Shown here: piece after piece, positions 1-7,950 of the stretch
Position numbering within the stretch: the stretch's first letter is position 1
How the letters are laid out: each line of letters starts with the position of its first letter
Source: VFMC01 sp040380855
Lineage (GTDB): Bacteria; Actinomycetota; Acidimicrobiia; Acidimicrobiales; Ilumatobacteraceae
Length of the DNA: 64,000 nucleotides
Reading direction: 5' to 3'
Assembly: GCA_040380855.1 (NCBI GenBank)
Contig: JBEIIG010000011.1
Location: forward strand, 1-64,000
Program-made: the position numbers and the translations under genes
The notes under the pieces: model-generated
Databases searched by the model: none
Told to the model about the DNA's origin: nothing
The model's input: the letters and a program-made list of their open reading frames with translations, nothing else

Positions 1-122
1 ATGGGCGTGGCGCGCGTGCTCATGTCGGGCGCTGCCCAACCGGCATCGGTGGCCGCCATGGCGGCCGTGTTCACGTCGGCCGCCTTCTTCATCGCCTTGT
101 CATTCAGGAACGGGTTCGACAC
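1..122 (-). CDS. Bax inhibitor-1/YccA-like membrane protein, N-terminal fragment
   Basis: Only the first 40 codons lie in the window; the gene runs off the left edge. The GTG start at 122 is chosen because AGGAGG sits about 4 nt upstream (complement of 127-132), a near-perfect Shine-Dalgarno. The peptide begins VSNPFLNDKAMKKAADVNTA and continues through a polar Ala/Thr-rich stretch, as the cytosolic N-terminus of actinobacterial YccA/Bax-inhibitor-like proteins does before their seven membrane helices. No membrane segment is visible in the fragment, so the family call rests on N-terminal resemblance only. Confidence 0.45.
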   Translation of the reverse strand, partial: MSNPFLNDKAMKKAADVNTAAMAATDAGWAAPDMSTRATP

Positions 123-185
123 GAGTCCTCCTGTGTTGGCTTGCGATTCGTTCTCCCTCGGACGTTACCGGATCGGACGGCGCCT

Positions 186-500
186 TCACGCGAGGTCGTG
201 TGCGCTCGGCCCGTCCCAGAGGTCGATATCGGGCGGTCCGGTGAGCAATCCGGTGCACGCAGTGGCCATCTCGACCATCACCGCGCTGTCGAAGTGAGCG
301 CGCTGAGCCTCGGCCGAATCCCATTTCTCGATCACCAGATAGCGGCCGGGGACGGTGACCGACGAGCAGAGGTCGACATTGCGGCACCCGGGCTGCATCC
401 GGGTGAGCACGACGTACTTCGACAGCACGGCCAGCAGCGCGGCGGGGTCGGCGGCATCGAACCGGAGGCTGACGATGGCGAGTTCGATGTCGTCGGACAC
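186..500 (-). CDS. antibiotic biosynthesis monooxygenase (ABM) domain protein
   Basis: 104-residue single-domain protein. The beta-alpha-beta pattern with a central P-G-C-R-N-V-D segment followed by YLVIEKWDS and AEAQRAHFDSA is typical of the ABM/heme-oxygenase-like dimeric alpha-beta barrel family, which acts on small aromatic or quinone substrates; the substrate here is unknown. The frame is open further upstream to 674, but the GTG at 500 is preferred: a TACTGT -10-like hexamer (complement of 508-513) ends 7 nt before it, predicting a leaderless transcript, and homology begins right after it. Confidence 0.7.
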   Translation of the reverse strand: MSDDIELAIVSLRFDAADPAALLAVLSKYVVLTRMQPGCRNVDLCSSVTVPGRYLVIEKWDSAEAQRAHFDSAVMVEMATACTGLLTGPPDIDLWDGPSAHDLA

Positions 501-694
501 GGGCCGGACAGTAGTGGACGAACGGCTGACCGGTCGGGGCCGAACAGTCGTAGCGATAGGCCCCGACCTGCGATCAGGATTGATGATGTACCGGGTGATT
601 GGTGGTCCCACGTGTGGGCCTGCCTGCTGCGTCGGTAATGTAAGACCCCTGATCGACCGAGACCTCTCGGACACCGACCCTTCGAGGAGCTCCA

Positions 695-1633
695 GTGGCG
701 AAAGATCGCGTGGAACGCGACGAAGAAGACCTCGTCCGGTTGTACCTGTCCGACATCGGCCAGTACACGTTGCTCACCAAGGACGACGAGGTCCGTCTGG
801 CCAAGCAGATCGAGGCCGGTAAGGCCGCAGCCACCGAACTCGACGGCGCCGGGAAAGAGGTCAGCGCCACCCGCAAGCGCGAACTGCGCCGCCTGGTCCG
901 CGAGGGCGAAGACGCCGAGCGTGCCTTCGTGCAGTCGAACCTGCGCCTCGTGGTGTCGATCGCCAAGAAGTACCAGGCATCCGGCCTGCCCCTGCTCGAC
1001 CTCATCCAAGAGGGCAACCTCGGGCTGATGCACGCCGTCGAGAAGTTCGACTGGCGCAAGGGCTTCAAGTTCTCCACCTACGCCACGTGGTGGATCCGTC
1101 AGGCCATCACCCGCGGCATCGCCAACACCGGCCGCACCATCCGCCTGCCTGTCCACGCAGGCGACACCCTGGCCCGGTTGCAGAAGGCACGCAGCCGACT
1201 CGAGCTGAAGTTCGGTCGCCCCGCCACCCTCGCCGAGCTCTCGAAAGAAGTCGAGATGCCCGAGGACAAGGTAACCGAGGCGTTGCGCTTCGCTGCCGAA
1301 CCGCTGTCGCTGAGCGAACCGCTCCGCGAAGACGGCGACGCCGAGTTGGGCGATGTCGTCGAAGACCGTTCGGCCGAGAGCCCGTTCGAGGTGGCAGCCA
1401 CGGCGCTGCTGCCCGAAGAGATCGCCCGCCTGTTGGCACCGCTCGACGAACGCGAGCGCGAGATCCTGAAGTTGCGCTTCGGTCTCGACCGCGGCGAACC
1501 GCGCACCCTCGAAGAGGTGGGCGAGCACTTCAACCTGACGCGCGAACGTATCCGCCAGATCGAGGCGCGAGCCATGAGCAAGCTGCGCCATCCGAGCTCC
1601 GACACCGGCGCTCGCGACCTGCTCGCCGTGTGA
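695..1633 (+). CDS. RNA polymerase sigma-70 family factor, group 1/2 type
   Basis: 312 residues. Regions in order: 1.2 (about 11-45), 2.1-2.4 (about 75-145, with the SNLRLVVSIAKKY, DLIQEGNLGLMHAVEKFDW and FSTYATWWIRQAI core), 3 (about 150-225) and 4 (about 240-305, with LRFGL and a helix-turn-helix ending LTRERIRQIEARAMSKLRH). Region 1.1 is absent, so this is a SigB/HrdD-like group 2 factor or a compact principal sigma; the sequence alone cannot decide. GTG start at 695 is preceded by GAGGAG. The next gene starts inside its stop codon (GTGA), so the two are translationally coupled. Confidence 0.93.
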   Translation: MAKDRVERDEEDLVRLYLSDIGQYTLLTKDDEVRLAKQIEAGKAAATELDGAGKEVSATRKRELRRLVREGEDAERAFVQSNLRLVVSIAKKYQASGLPLLDLIQEGNLGLMHAVEKFDWRKGFKFSTYATWWIRQAITRGIANTGRTIRLPVHAGDTLARLQKARSRLELKFGRPATLAELSKEVEMPEDKVTEALRFAAEPLSLSEPLREDGDAELGDVVEDRSAESPFEVAATALLPEEIARLLAPLDEREREILKLRFGLDRGEPRTLEEVGEHFNLTRERIRQIEARAMSKLRHPSSDTGARDLLAV

Positions 1634-2130
1634 CCACCCGCGTCGTCTCGACGCTCGACGGCACCGCCTGGCGGATTCGACGCAGGTGGTTGCCTCACCG
1701 TGAAGGCGCCGGGGTTCGGGCGCGGTTCGATGCCCGTCGTCGCAAGCGGGCCGAGCGGCGCCGGAAACCCGACGACCACGATGACCGCTGGTACCACCAC
1801 CTCGACGTGCCGCACGGGTTCGACGAGGTGGGAATCGTGCTGATCGTCGGTGTGGCCCTCGCCCTGGTCGTCGCCACCGTGGCGTTCGGAGGGCCGGTCC
1901 TGCTGATCGTGCTCGACCTGGCGTGGCTGGTCGTGATGCTGCTGTTCGGAACGATCGGTCGGTTCGTGCTGCGGCGACCCTGGTCGGTGGAAGCCGTCGC
2001 CTCCGATGGCACACGGCGTGAATGGAAGGTCAAGGGCTACCGCGATGCCGGCCGCCTGCGCGATGCCCTGGCCGGCGAGTTCAGTCGCGGGCTCGATCCA
2101 CGACCCGACGACCCGATGCTGTCGCGCTGA
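1630..2130 (+). CDS. two-helix membrane protein of unknown function
   Basis: 166 residues. GTG at 1630 overlaps the TGA of the sigma factor gene (GTGA). An Arg-rich N-terminal region (about residues 12-45) is followed by two adjacent hydrophobic segments (about 68-87 and 89-108) and a charged C-terminal domain of about 55 residues containing R-R-E-W-K-V-K-G-Y. The topology suggests both termini in the cytosol. The family is not recognised. Co-translation with a sigma factor suggests co-regulation, but the protein shows no anti-sigma signature such as a zinc motif or STAS/kinase fold. Confidence 0.7.
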   Translation: MTTRVVSTLDGTAWRIRRRWLPHREGAGVRARFDARRRKRAERRRKPDDHDDRWYHHLDVPHGFDEVGIVLIVGVALALVVATVAFGGPVLLIVLDLAWLVVMLLFGTIGRFVLRRPWSVEAVASDGTRREWKVKGYRDAGRLRDALAGEFSRGLDPRPDDPMLSR

Positions 2131-2183
2131 CGAATCGGTCGGTTTCCCGCTCAAGTTCTCGACGAAGCGGCCGATAACCGAAC

Positions 2184-2615
2184 GTGGATCTTCTGCCCGG
2201 TGGCCTGTCGTTCCGTGTCGTGAACACGCTCGATGTGGCCGACGACGCCGAGATCCCCGACGGGTTCACCGGCCGGGTGCGACGTCGGTTCGCCAACGGG
2301 CAGTCGACCGTGTCGTGGCTGCAGGACGGTGTGCTGCACGACCCGACCCGCGGTGAGCCCGCATTCCGGGTGATGCGTCTCGACGGTGCCGTGAAGTACG
2401 AGATGCACTACAGCGTTGGCCTGCTGCACGACCCCGACGGCAAGACGCCGGCGGTGCGCGGTTACTTCACCAATGGTCGGGTGCACTATGAAGAGCGGTA
2501 CCGAGCGGGTCGCCGCCAGGACGGCCCGAAGGGCGTGGCCGCCGTTCGCAAGTGGCGCGCCGATGGCACGCTTCGCCACGAACTGCACTACGTGCTCGGC
2601 GCCCGCCAGTATTGA
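2184..2615 (+). CDS. MORN/YwqK-like repeat protein
   Basis: 143 residues from a GTG at 2184. Three or four imperfect repeats of about 28 residues end in H-Y or R-Y (KYEMHY, HYEERY, RHELHY) and contain G-x-L-H-D-P and a G-x-(V/L)-x-(Y/H) turn. This resembles the MORN-type repeats of YwqK antitoxin-family proteins. There is no signal peptide. The codon pattern is ordinary for the window. The function is unknown; the start is weakly supported because no clear Shine-Dalgarno precedes it. It converges with the gene at 2634, 18 nt away. Confidence 0.6.
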   Translation: MDLLPGGLSFRVVNTLDVADDAEIPDGFTGRVRRRFANGQSTVSWLQDGVLHDPTRGEPAFRVMRLDGAVKYEMHYSVGLLHDPDGKTPAVRGYFTNGRVHYEERYRAGRRQDGPKGVAAVRKWRADGTLRHELHYVLGARQY

Positions 2616-2633
2616 GCGCACGCGCGCCGCGCC

Positions 2634-3500
2634 TCAGGTGCGTCGTCGGCGCTGGCGTTCCATCAGGCTGCACCAATCCCACTGCGCGCCGCCCATCGCC
2701 GTCACCTCGGCCAGCATCTGGCCGACGAGCGACGTGACCGGCAGTGGCACGTTCATCGCCTCGGCCTCGTCGAGCACGAGACCGACGTCTTTGCGCATGA
2801 GGGTGGTGGAGAACCCGTAGTCGTACTCGCCGGCGAGCATCCGTTCGGCACGGTTGGCCATCTGCCACGACGCCGAACTGCCCTGCAGCATCACGTGGAT
2901 GACCCGGCTCACGTCGAGGCCTGCCGTCTCGGCGAAGTCGAGGCCTTCGGCGAGCGCCTGGCACAGGCCGACGACGCAGATCTGGTTGGTCATCTTCGTG
3001 ATCTGCCCGGCACCCGACGGGCCCATCAGCACGATGCGTGCACCGTAGGAGGCCACCACCGGTTCGGCCGTGGCGAACGCTGCGTCGTCGCCACCCACCA
3101 TGACCGTGAGGGTGCCGTTGCGCGCCCCGTCGACACCACCCGACACGGGCGCGTCGAGGAACTGGGCACCTGCCGCAGCCACCTCGGCCGCCACCTCGCG
3201 CGATGCCTGTGCCGACGTGGTGGAGTGGTCGACCCACACCGCACCCGCTGCCAGCACCGGCACGATCGCTGTTGCGACCGCACGCAGTTGCGGATCGGCG
3301 GGCAACGAGGTGACCACCAGGTCGCGGCCCGTGGCTGCTGCCGCCGGGTCGGCCGCAGCAGTACCGCCGTGCTCGGCCACCCACTGGTCGGCCAACCCCG
3401 GCACCGCGTCGCACACCGTGACGTCGTGCCCGGCACGCAGCAGGTGGGCCGCCATGTGCCAGCCCATCCGGCCGATCCCGATCACGGCAACGGCGCTCAT
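2634..3500 (-). CDS. NAD(P)-dependent beta-hydroxyacid dehydrogenase (3-hydroxyisobutyrate dehydrogenase family)
   Basis: 288 residues. Rossmann signature G-I-G-R-M-G at residues 8-13, substrate-binding motif DAPVSGGVDGARNG (about 116-129) and the catalytic Lys169 in GQITKMTNQ are all present, so the enzyme should be active in oxidising a beta-hydroxyacid to its semialdehyde or keto acid. The substrate cannot be read from sequence (3-hydroxyisobutyrate, tartronate semialdehyde and similar are possible). Its ATG overlaps the TGA of the upstream AA_synth gene (ATGA), making it the last gene of a three-gene minus-strand operon. Confidence 0.88.
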   Translation of the reverse strand: MSAVAVIGIGRMGWHMAAHLLRAGHDVTVCDAVPGLADQWVAEHGGTAAADPAAAATGRDLVVTSLPADPQLRAVATAIVPVLAAGAVWVDHSTTSAQASREVAAEVAAAGAQFLDAPVSGGVDGARNGTLTVMVGGDDAAFATAEPVVASYGARIVLMGPSGAGQITKMTNQICVVGLCQALAEGLDFAETAGLDVSRVIHVMLQGSSASWQMANRAERMLAGEYDYGFSTTLMRKDVGLVLDEAEAMNVPLPVTSLVGQMLAEVTAMGGAQWDWCSLMERQRRRRT

Positions 3501-4081
3501 GCCGGCACACCCGGCTTGCCGCGGTCGGCGAGCGTGAAGCCGCCGGCGAGGCGGGCGTGCACCCGTCCACCGCTGGCCATGGCGAGGATCAGCACCATCT
3601 CGTCGGGGCGCGGGCCGTCGGGCACACCCATCTCGATCGCGTCGTAGTGACTACCCACATAACTCCACTCGAGATGGGTGATGGGCACGTCGAGGCGAGC
3701 ACCGACGGCGCCGATCTTCTTGGTGCTCGGCACGATCGCCGTGCCTTTCCCCAGCGCGGCGCGCATGCCACCGCCACCGGGGATGTGCCACATCGCACCG
3801 TGCTCGATCTCGCCGGCCGAGCCGACGATGGCACCCTTGCCGTAGCCGTCGATCACCGCTGGGTCGCCACCGAGGTGGCCGATCAGCATCGTGCCGAGAC
3901 GCTCACCGAGGGCTCGCAACTCGTCGGCGGCGGGGCCGAGATCGTCGACGTAGCGACCGACGTAGGGGTTGGTGACCACTGCTGCGATGGCGCCTTTCAG
4001 GGCGGGCCGCTCGGGCGCCGGGCCGAGATCGTGATGGATCTCCTCCACGGTGGTGACGATCTTGCGAACGGTGAACAGCAT
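3497..4081 (-). CDS. amino acid synthesis (AA_synth, DUF1185) family protein
   Basis: 194 residues. Matches the AA_synth family pattern: MLFTVRKIVTTVEEI start, AVVTNPYVGRYVDDL, GYGKGAIVG, an EHGAMWHIPGGGGMRAALG block and the closing MASGGRVHARLAGG. Members are small oligomeric proteins named for a proposed amino-acid biosynthesis link; the catalysed reaction is not firmly known. ATG at 4081 has AAGGAG 6 nt upstream. It lies 14 nt downstream of the membrane spermidine-synthase-like gene and overlaps the dehydrogenase by 4 nt, so the three probably act on one pathway. Confidence 0.8.
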   Translation of the reverse strand: MLFTVRKIVTTVEEIHHDLGPAPERPALKGAIAAVVTNPYVGRYVDDLGPAADELRALGERLGTMLIGHLGGDPAVIDGYGKGAIVGSAGEIEHGAMWHIPGGGGMRAALGKGTAIVPSTKKIGAVGARLDVPITHLEWSYVGSHYDAIEMGVPDGPRPDEMVLILAMASGGRVHARLAGGFTLADRGKPGVPA

Positions 4082-4095
4082 GACGCTCCTTCGGG

Positions 4096-6528
4096 TCAGG
4101 CAGTGGCAGGCGCCGGTTGCGCCGCAGGACGGCGCAGGTGGGCGAGCGTAGCGATGATGTAGAGCGCCAGGCCGATCACGACCGTCCGGTCGAAGCCGAA
4201 CGACATCGACAGCATGGTGGTGAGCGACGAGCCGAGGACCGAGAAGAATCCGTTCACGGCCCAGCACCACGCCACGAGACGGCCCTGGTCGACACCGGGA
4301 CGCAACCCCGCGGCAGCCGTGGCGGCATCGATGCCGGTGGGCAGGAACAGCCCGAGCAGCAGCCCCACGGGGAACAGCAGCACCACGACGAGGGCGATGC
4401 GCAGCGGCTGGCTCCAGGCGAGCGCCGCGTCGGTGATGGGGCCGCTGATGCCGAGATACAGCAGCGTGACCGCCCACAGCAGCACCGTGGCCAGCGGCAG
4501 GCCGCGGCGACCGAACCGTTCGACGATGTGCGAGCCGCGAGCACCGACGGCCGTTGCGATGAGCAACGTGAACAGCGACACCGACAACGACAGCGTGGGG
4601 TATCCGAGCAGCAGCGCGAAGCGCTGGATCATCGAGATCTCGACCAGCATGAAGCCCACACCGATCGCGGCGAAGTAGGCGAACAGCGACGCTCGGCCCG
4701 GCGCGGCGATCGATGCCTCGCCGCCACGGCGCCGGGTGATCGCGAACGGCAGCCACAGCAGCAGACCGGCGACGATCGAGCCGATGATGAACAGCACCAG
4801 CAGGAGTCGTTCACCGATGGCGATCTCGGTGTCCTCGATACCTCGCCGCCAGTCGGTGAGCACATCGCTGTACGGCGTGAAGTGCCAGAAGAACGGCTTG
4901 TCGTCGGTGACCGTGGAGATGTCGTAGCGATAGCCGTCGACCAAGGCCTGCACCTCGGCGTCGGTGCCGGTGATGAGTTGCGAGGTGATGTTCGCAGCCT
5001 GCGCAGCATCGGCAGCCACACCCGGCAGGTGGATCGGCCGTGTCGCCGGCAGGGTCTGCAGTGCTGACTGCACGCCGGCGACGGCCTGGGGCGTGATGGG
5101 CGACTTGAACACCATGATCGTGCTCACCCGCTGCAGGTCGACCTCGCCGCTGTCGACCAGCAGCACGACGTGATCGGCGAACGTGTCGATCCGGTCGGCC
5201 AGCGCGTCGCGTGCGGTCACCAGGTAGCGGGCTGTGCGGGTGGGGCGAGTGTCGAAGTCGAAGTCGCCGAACTGCACCACCATCACCCCACCAGCACTGA
5301 GGTGATCGAACGCTTCGCGGATCATCGAGTCGGTGTAGAGATAGCTCTCCGACAGCACGAACGCACCCGAGGTGGCCGCGTTCGACGCGGCATAGCTGTC
5401 GGGCGCCACGAACCACACCATGTCGTAGGCGCGCTCGCTCCGGGCCAGGAAGGTGCGGCCGTCGCCCTGCACGTAGTTCACCTTCGGATTCGAGGCGATG
5501 TTGCCCGAGTAGTCGGCGAAGTCGTCGCGCAGCAGATCGACCGTCACAGGGTTGAGCTCAACTGCGTCGACCTGGCCGACGCCGTAGGTGAGCGCACCTT
5601 GGATCTCGTTGCCACCGGCGGCGCCGATGATGAGCAGGTGCTCGGGTTCGCGGCCCAGCGCGGCGAAGGGCACCTTGCGGTTGTCGGCGTCGAACCGTGC
5701 AGTGGTGGCCGGCGTGCCGTCGTAGCGCCAGATCGACGACCCCCAGAGGCCGTCGTGGTGCAGCACCTGCAGGTTGCCGAGGTCGACGGCATCGACGCGG
5801 AACACCGGCCCCCAGTCGCCCGCCACCACGGTGTCGGTCTCCTTCAGTGTCTTCACCCCGTCAGCGCGCACGTCGAGCGCTGCGGTGCCGAAGGTGCCGG
5901 CCAGCACCACCGCGGCCAGCACAGCGGCCTGCGTCTGGCCCGTCCGCGTGGCCAGTGCCACGATCAGGCCCAGCGCGCCGAGCGCCACCATCGACACGAA
6001 CACCATCGCCGGTGGGCCGATGGTGGCCTGCAGCGGCACCGCGAGCAGGCAGCCGAGGGCAGCACCGGTGAGGTCCCAGAAGTACAGCCTGCGCACATCT
6101 CCCGCCTCCACCACCACGAGCGAGGCGAGGATGATGCCGAGTGCGAAGAACACCGCGGTGAGCGACAACGACAGCACCAGCAGGCGCAGCACCTGCACCA
6201 CCGCCTGCGAGGCCGAACCCGCCCAGATGAAGTTGGCGTCGGTGCCGAGGCGAGCCACCACGGCGTACGACACGAGCCCGATGATCGCCACGATCGGCGA
6301 GGCCTTGCGCAGCAGCACGAGCGAATCGAGCGAACGCAACCGCTTCGACAGCGCCACCACCGTGCTGGCGGCGCCGAGACCCAACAACGCCAGGCCGATC
6401 ACGAAGTAGGTGTAGTAGTAGAAGAGCTTGAACGAGATGATGCGCGTGTAGGCGATCTCGAGCGTCAGGCCGACGAAGCCCACCACGAACGCGCCTGCGA
6501 GCCGCAACAGAGTCGTACGTCGTTCCAT
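4096..6528 (-). CDS. membrane-embedded spermidine-synthase-like protein
   Basis: 810 residues. Architecture: about seven N-terminal transmembrane helices (15-310), a soluble SAM/polyamine aminopropyltransferase-like Rossmann domain (LLIIGAAGGNEIQGAL, VDAVELNPVTVDLLRDDF, VNYVQGDGRTFL) and a second membrane bundle at the C-terminus (about 550-800). The glycine loop and the acidic residue after beta-2 (E in AVELNP) fit binding of a (decarboxylated) SAM-type nucleoside, but real polyamine synthesis is unproven for such membrane fusions. ATG at 6528 is preceded by GGTGGGAG; the frame remains open upstream through the tRNA-Sec gene but that is not coding. First gene of the operon with AA_synth and beta-HAD genes. 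Confidence 0.8.
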   Translation of the reverse strand: MERRTTLLRLAGAFVVGFVGLTLEIAYTRIISFKLFYYYTYFVIGLALLGLGAASTVVALSKRLRSLDSLVLLRKASPIVAIIGLVSYAVVARLGTDANFIWAGSASQAVVQVLRLLVLSLSLTAVFFALGIILASLVVVEAGDVRRLYFWDLTGAALGCLLAVPLQATIGPPAMVFVSMVALGALGLIVALATRTGQTQAAVLAAVVLAGTFGTAALDVRADGVKTLKETDTVVAGDWGPVFRVDAVDLGNLQVLHHDGLWGSSIWRYDGTPATTARFDADNRKVPFAALGREPEHLLIIGAAGGNEIQGALTYGVGQVDAVELNPVTVDLLRDDFADYSGNIASNPKVNYVQGDGRTFLARSERAYDMVWFVAPDSYAASNAATSGAFVLSESYLYTDSMIREAFDHLSAGGVMVVQFGDFDFDTRPTRTARYLVTARDALADRIDTFADHVVLLVDSGEVDLQRVSTIMVFKSPITPQAVAGVQSALQTLPATRPIHLPGVAADAAQAANITSQLITGTDAEVQALVDGYRYDISTVTDDKPFFWHFTPYSDVLTDWRRGIEDTEIAIGERLLLVLFIIGSIVAGLLLWLPFAITRRRGGEASIAAPGRASLFAYFAAIGVGFMLVEISMIQRFALLLGYPTLSLSVSLFTLLIATAVGARGSHIVERFGRRGLPLATVLLWAVTLLYLGISGPITDAALAWSQPLRIALVVVLLFPVGLLLGLFLPTGIDAATAAAGLRPGVDQGRLVAWCWAVNGFFSVLGSSLTTMLSMSFGFDRTVVIGLALYIIATLAHLRRPAAQPAPATA

Positions 6529-6669
6529 CGTGCTCCCACCTCGACCCGCGCCGGCAGTGCGGCGACCAGAGGCCGACCGTAGCCGCCACGCCTCCTGCGG
6601 AGCGTCTGGACGCCACCCGTCCAACACCTGCTCACCGGCGACCCGGGGCGGAGGGTCGACGTCGTTTCT

Positions 6670-6707
6670 TGCGACGATTCGCGTCGAATTCGACGCGAAT
6701 CGTCGCA
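6670..6707 (-). terminator. 38-bp perfect palindrome downstream of tRNA-Sec
   Basis: Positions 6670-6707 read identically on both strands, giving a 19-bp half-site centred on AATT. It lies 17 nt after the 3' end of tRNA-Sec and 141 nt before the next gene on the same strand. A transcript would fold into a very stable hairpin, so an intrinsic terminator or tRNA 3' processing stop is likely, although no U-tract follows (AAGAAACG on the minus strand). A protein-binding palindrome is the alternative. Confidence 0.5.
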
Positions 6708-6724
6708 CGTTAGCACCAGGTGTG

Positions 6725-6820
6725 TGGCGGAGGTGGACGGGAATCGAACCCGCCGGACGAGGATCGCTCGTCCCAACCGCTTTGAAGGCGGCGGAGTCCA
6801 CCAGGTACCCGGACACCTCC
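6725..6820 (-). tRNA. selC: tRNA-Sec (anticodon TCA)
   Basis: The 96-nt minus-strand sequence folds as a selenocysteine tRNA. The anticodon loop is CTTCAAA (same loop as E. coli selC) closed by CCGC/GCGG; a long variable arm has a 7-bp stem GGACGAG/CTCGTCC; the T-arm is CGGG-TTCGATT-CCCG. The acceptor stem reads GGAGGTGT against CCACCTCC (last pair mismatched), with discriminator G and an encoded CCA (6725-6727). The UCA anticodon reads UGA. It fits the selA and selB genes 36 kb away at 42440-45470. Exact 5' and 3' ends may differ by a few nt. Confidence 0.93.
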
Positions 6821-6910
6821 GCCTCGCAGGCTAGAGCACGGCAGCCGGACGACCCAGTCGAGGGCGTTCACCACGCACCTGGCCGACGGCGCACGGTACG
6901 TTCGCAGCCG

Positions 6911-7870
6911 ATGAGCGAGCGCCCGGTCCTGTTCGTGTCGGCGGTTCTGTGGCAGCAGTGGGGCGAGGCACTGCGCGCCCAGGGCGAGTTCGACGTGGTG
7001 CTGTTCCACCCCGGCGAACGGGTGAGCGACACCGACCTCGAGCGGGTGACGGTGGCATGCCTGTCGGGCGATCTGTGGCCCACCTCGTCGGCGGCGTACA
7101 TGCGGTGCTGTCTCGGCATCGCTCACCTCGACTGGTTCCAGTCGTTCAGCGCCGGGGTCGACAGTCCGGTGTTCGGCATGCTGATGGACCGTGGGGCACG
7201 CCTCACCTCGGCGTCGGGCGCCTCGGCCACCCCGATCGCCCACCATGTGCTGATGGGGTTGCTCGCGCTCGCCCGCAACCTGCCCACGATGATGCGCCAA
7301 CAGGGGGCCCAGCAGTGGCAGATGCACGGTCTCGACGATCTCGAAGGCCGCACGGTGGGCGTGGTGGGAATGGGCCCGATCGGGTGTGAATCAGCCCGGC
7401 TGTGCGCCGAGTTCGGGATGCGACCGATCGGCATGCGACGCACCGTGCAGGGCGACGAACCGTGTGAGACGTGGACGTTCGCCCGCCTCGACGAGTTGCT
7501 CTCCGTCGCCGACGACCTGGTGTTGGCGTTGCCGCTGACGCCCGACACCAACGGCTTGATCGGAGCACGCGAACTCGCTCTGCTGCGGCAGGGCGCTCGC
7601 GTGGTGAACGTGGGCCGTGGTGAGTTGATCGACGAGTCGGCGTTGATCGACGCCCTGCACCGTGGTCACATCGGCGGCGCTGCACTCGATGTGTTCACGA
7701 CCGAACCCCTCCCTGTCGGCCATCCGCTGTGGGGAATGCCCAACGTGATCATCACCCCGCACGTCGCCGGCGCCACACCGCTGAGCGAGCATCGGGCTGC
7801 GGCGATCTTCGTCGACAACCTGGGCCGCTATCTGCGGGGCGAGCCGCTGCGCAACGAAGTGTTCCGCTGA
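6911..7870 (+). CDS. D-2-hydroxyacid dehydrogenase
   Basis: 319 residues. The NAD(P)-binding domain carries G-M-G-P-I-G (about 156-161), and the catalytic triad is present: Arg near 235 in NVGRGELID, Glu near 264 in TTEPLP, His near 283 in TPHVAG. It should interconvert a 2-keto acid and a D-2-hydroxyacid; substrate unknown (glyoxylate/hydroxypyruvate-like or a bulky 2-keto acid). ATG at 6911 follows TACGTT (6897-6902) by 8 nt and has no Shine-Dalgarno, predicting a leaderless mRNA. Transcribed divergently from tRNA-Sec. Confidence 0.88.
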   Translation: MSERPVLFVSAVLWQQWGEALRAQGEFDVVLFHPGERVSDTDLERVTVACLSGDLWPTSSAAYMRCCLGIAHLDWFQSFSAGVDSPVFGMLMDRGARLTSASGASATPIAHHVLMGLLALARNLPTMMRQQGAQQWQMHGLDDLEGRTVGVVGMGPIGCESARLCAEFGMRPIGMRRTVQGDEPCETWTFARLDELLSVADDLVLALPLTPDTNGLIGARELALLRQGARVVNVGRGELIDESALIDALHRGHIGGAALDVFTTEPLPVGHPLWGMPNVIITPHVAGATPLSEHRAAAIFVDNLGRYLRGEPLRNEVFR

Positions 7871-7912
7871 CGTTGTCGGCCTGACCGTGCGTCGGTACCG
7901 TCGCACGCACTT

Positions 7913-7945
7913 CCCCCGATCGACAGCGACTCACGCTCTCGGGGG
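7913..7945 (+). promoter_or_regulatory. hairpin sequestering the Shine-Dalgarno of the Tad locus
   Basis: CCCCCGA (7913-7919) pairs with TCGGGGG (7939-7945), and the second arm is itself the only Shine-Dalgarno (GGGGG) 5 nt before the ATG at 7951. A nested AGCG/CGCT stem (7925-7928 with 7934-7937) would stabilise it. A TACCGT -10 candidate at 7896-7901 puts the transcript start just before the hairpin. The fold would hide the ribosome site of the first Tad gene. Confidence 0.45.
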
Positions 7946-7950
7946 TTGTC

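Noticed and set aside
332..2014. Minus-strand 560-codon open frame opposite the sigma factor gene
   Set aside because: Antisense shadow of clear sigma-70 regions; no motif, no start signal.
6530..6910. N-terminal extension of the D-2-hydroxyacid dehydrogenase frame across the tRNA-Sec gene
   Set aside because: Homology begins at the ATG at 6911, which also has a -10 hexamer 8 nt upstream; the extension would translate the antisense of a tRNA.
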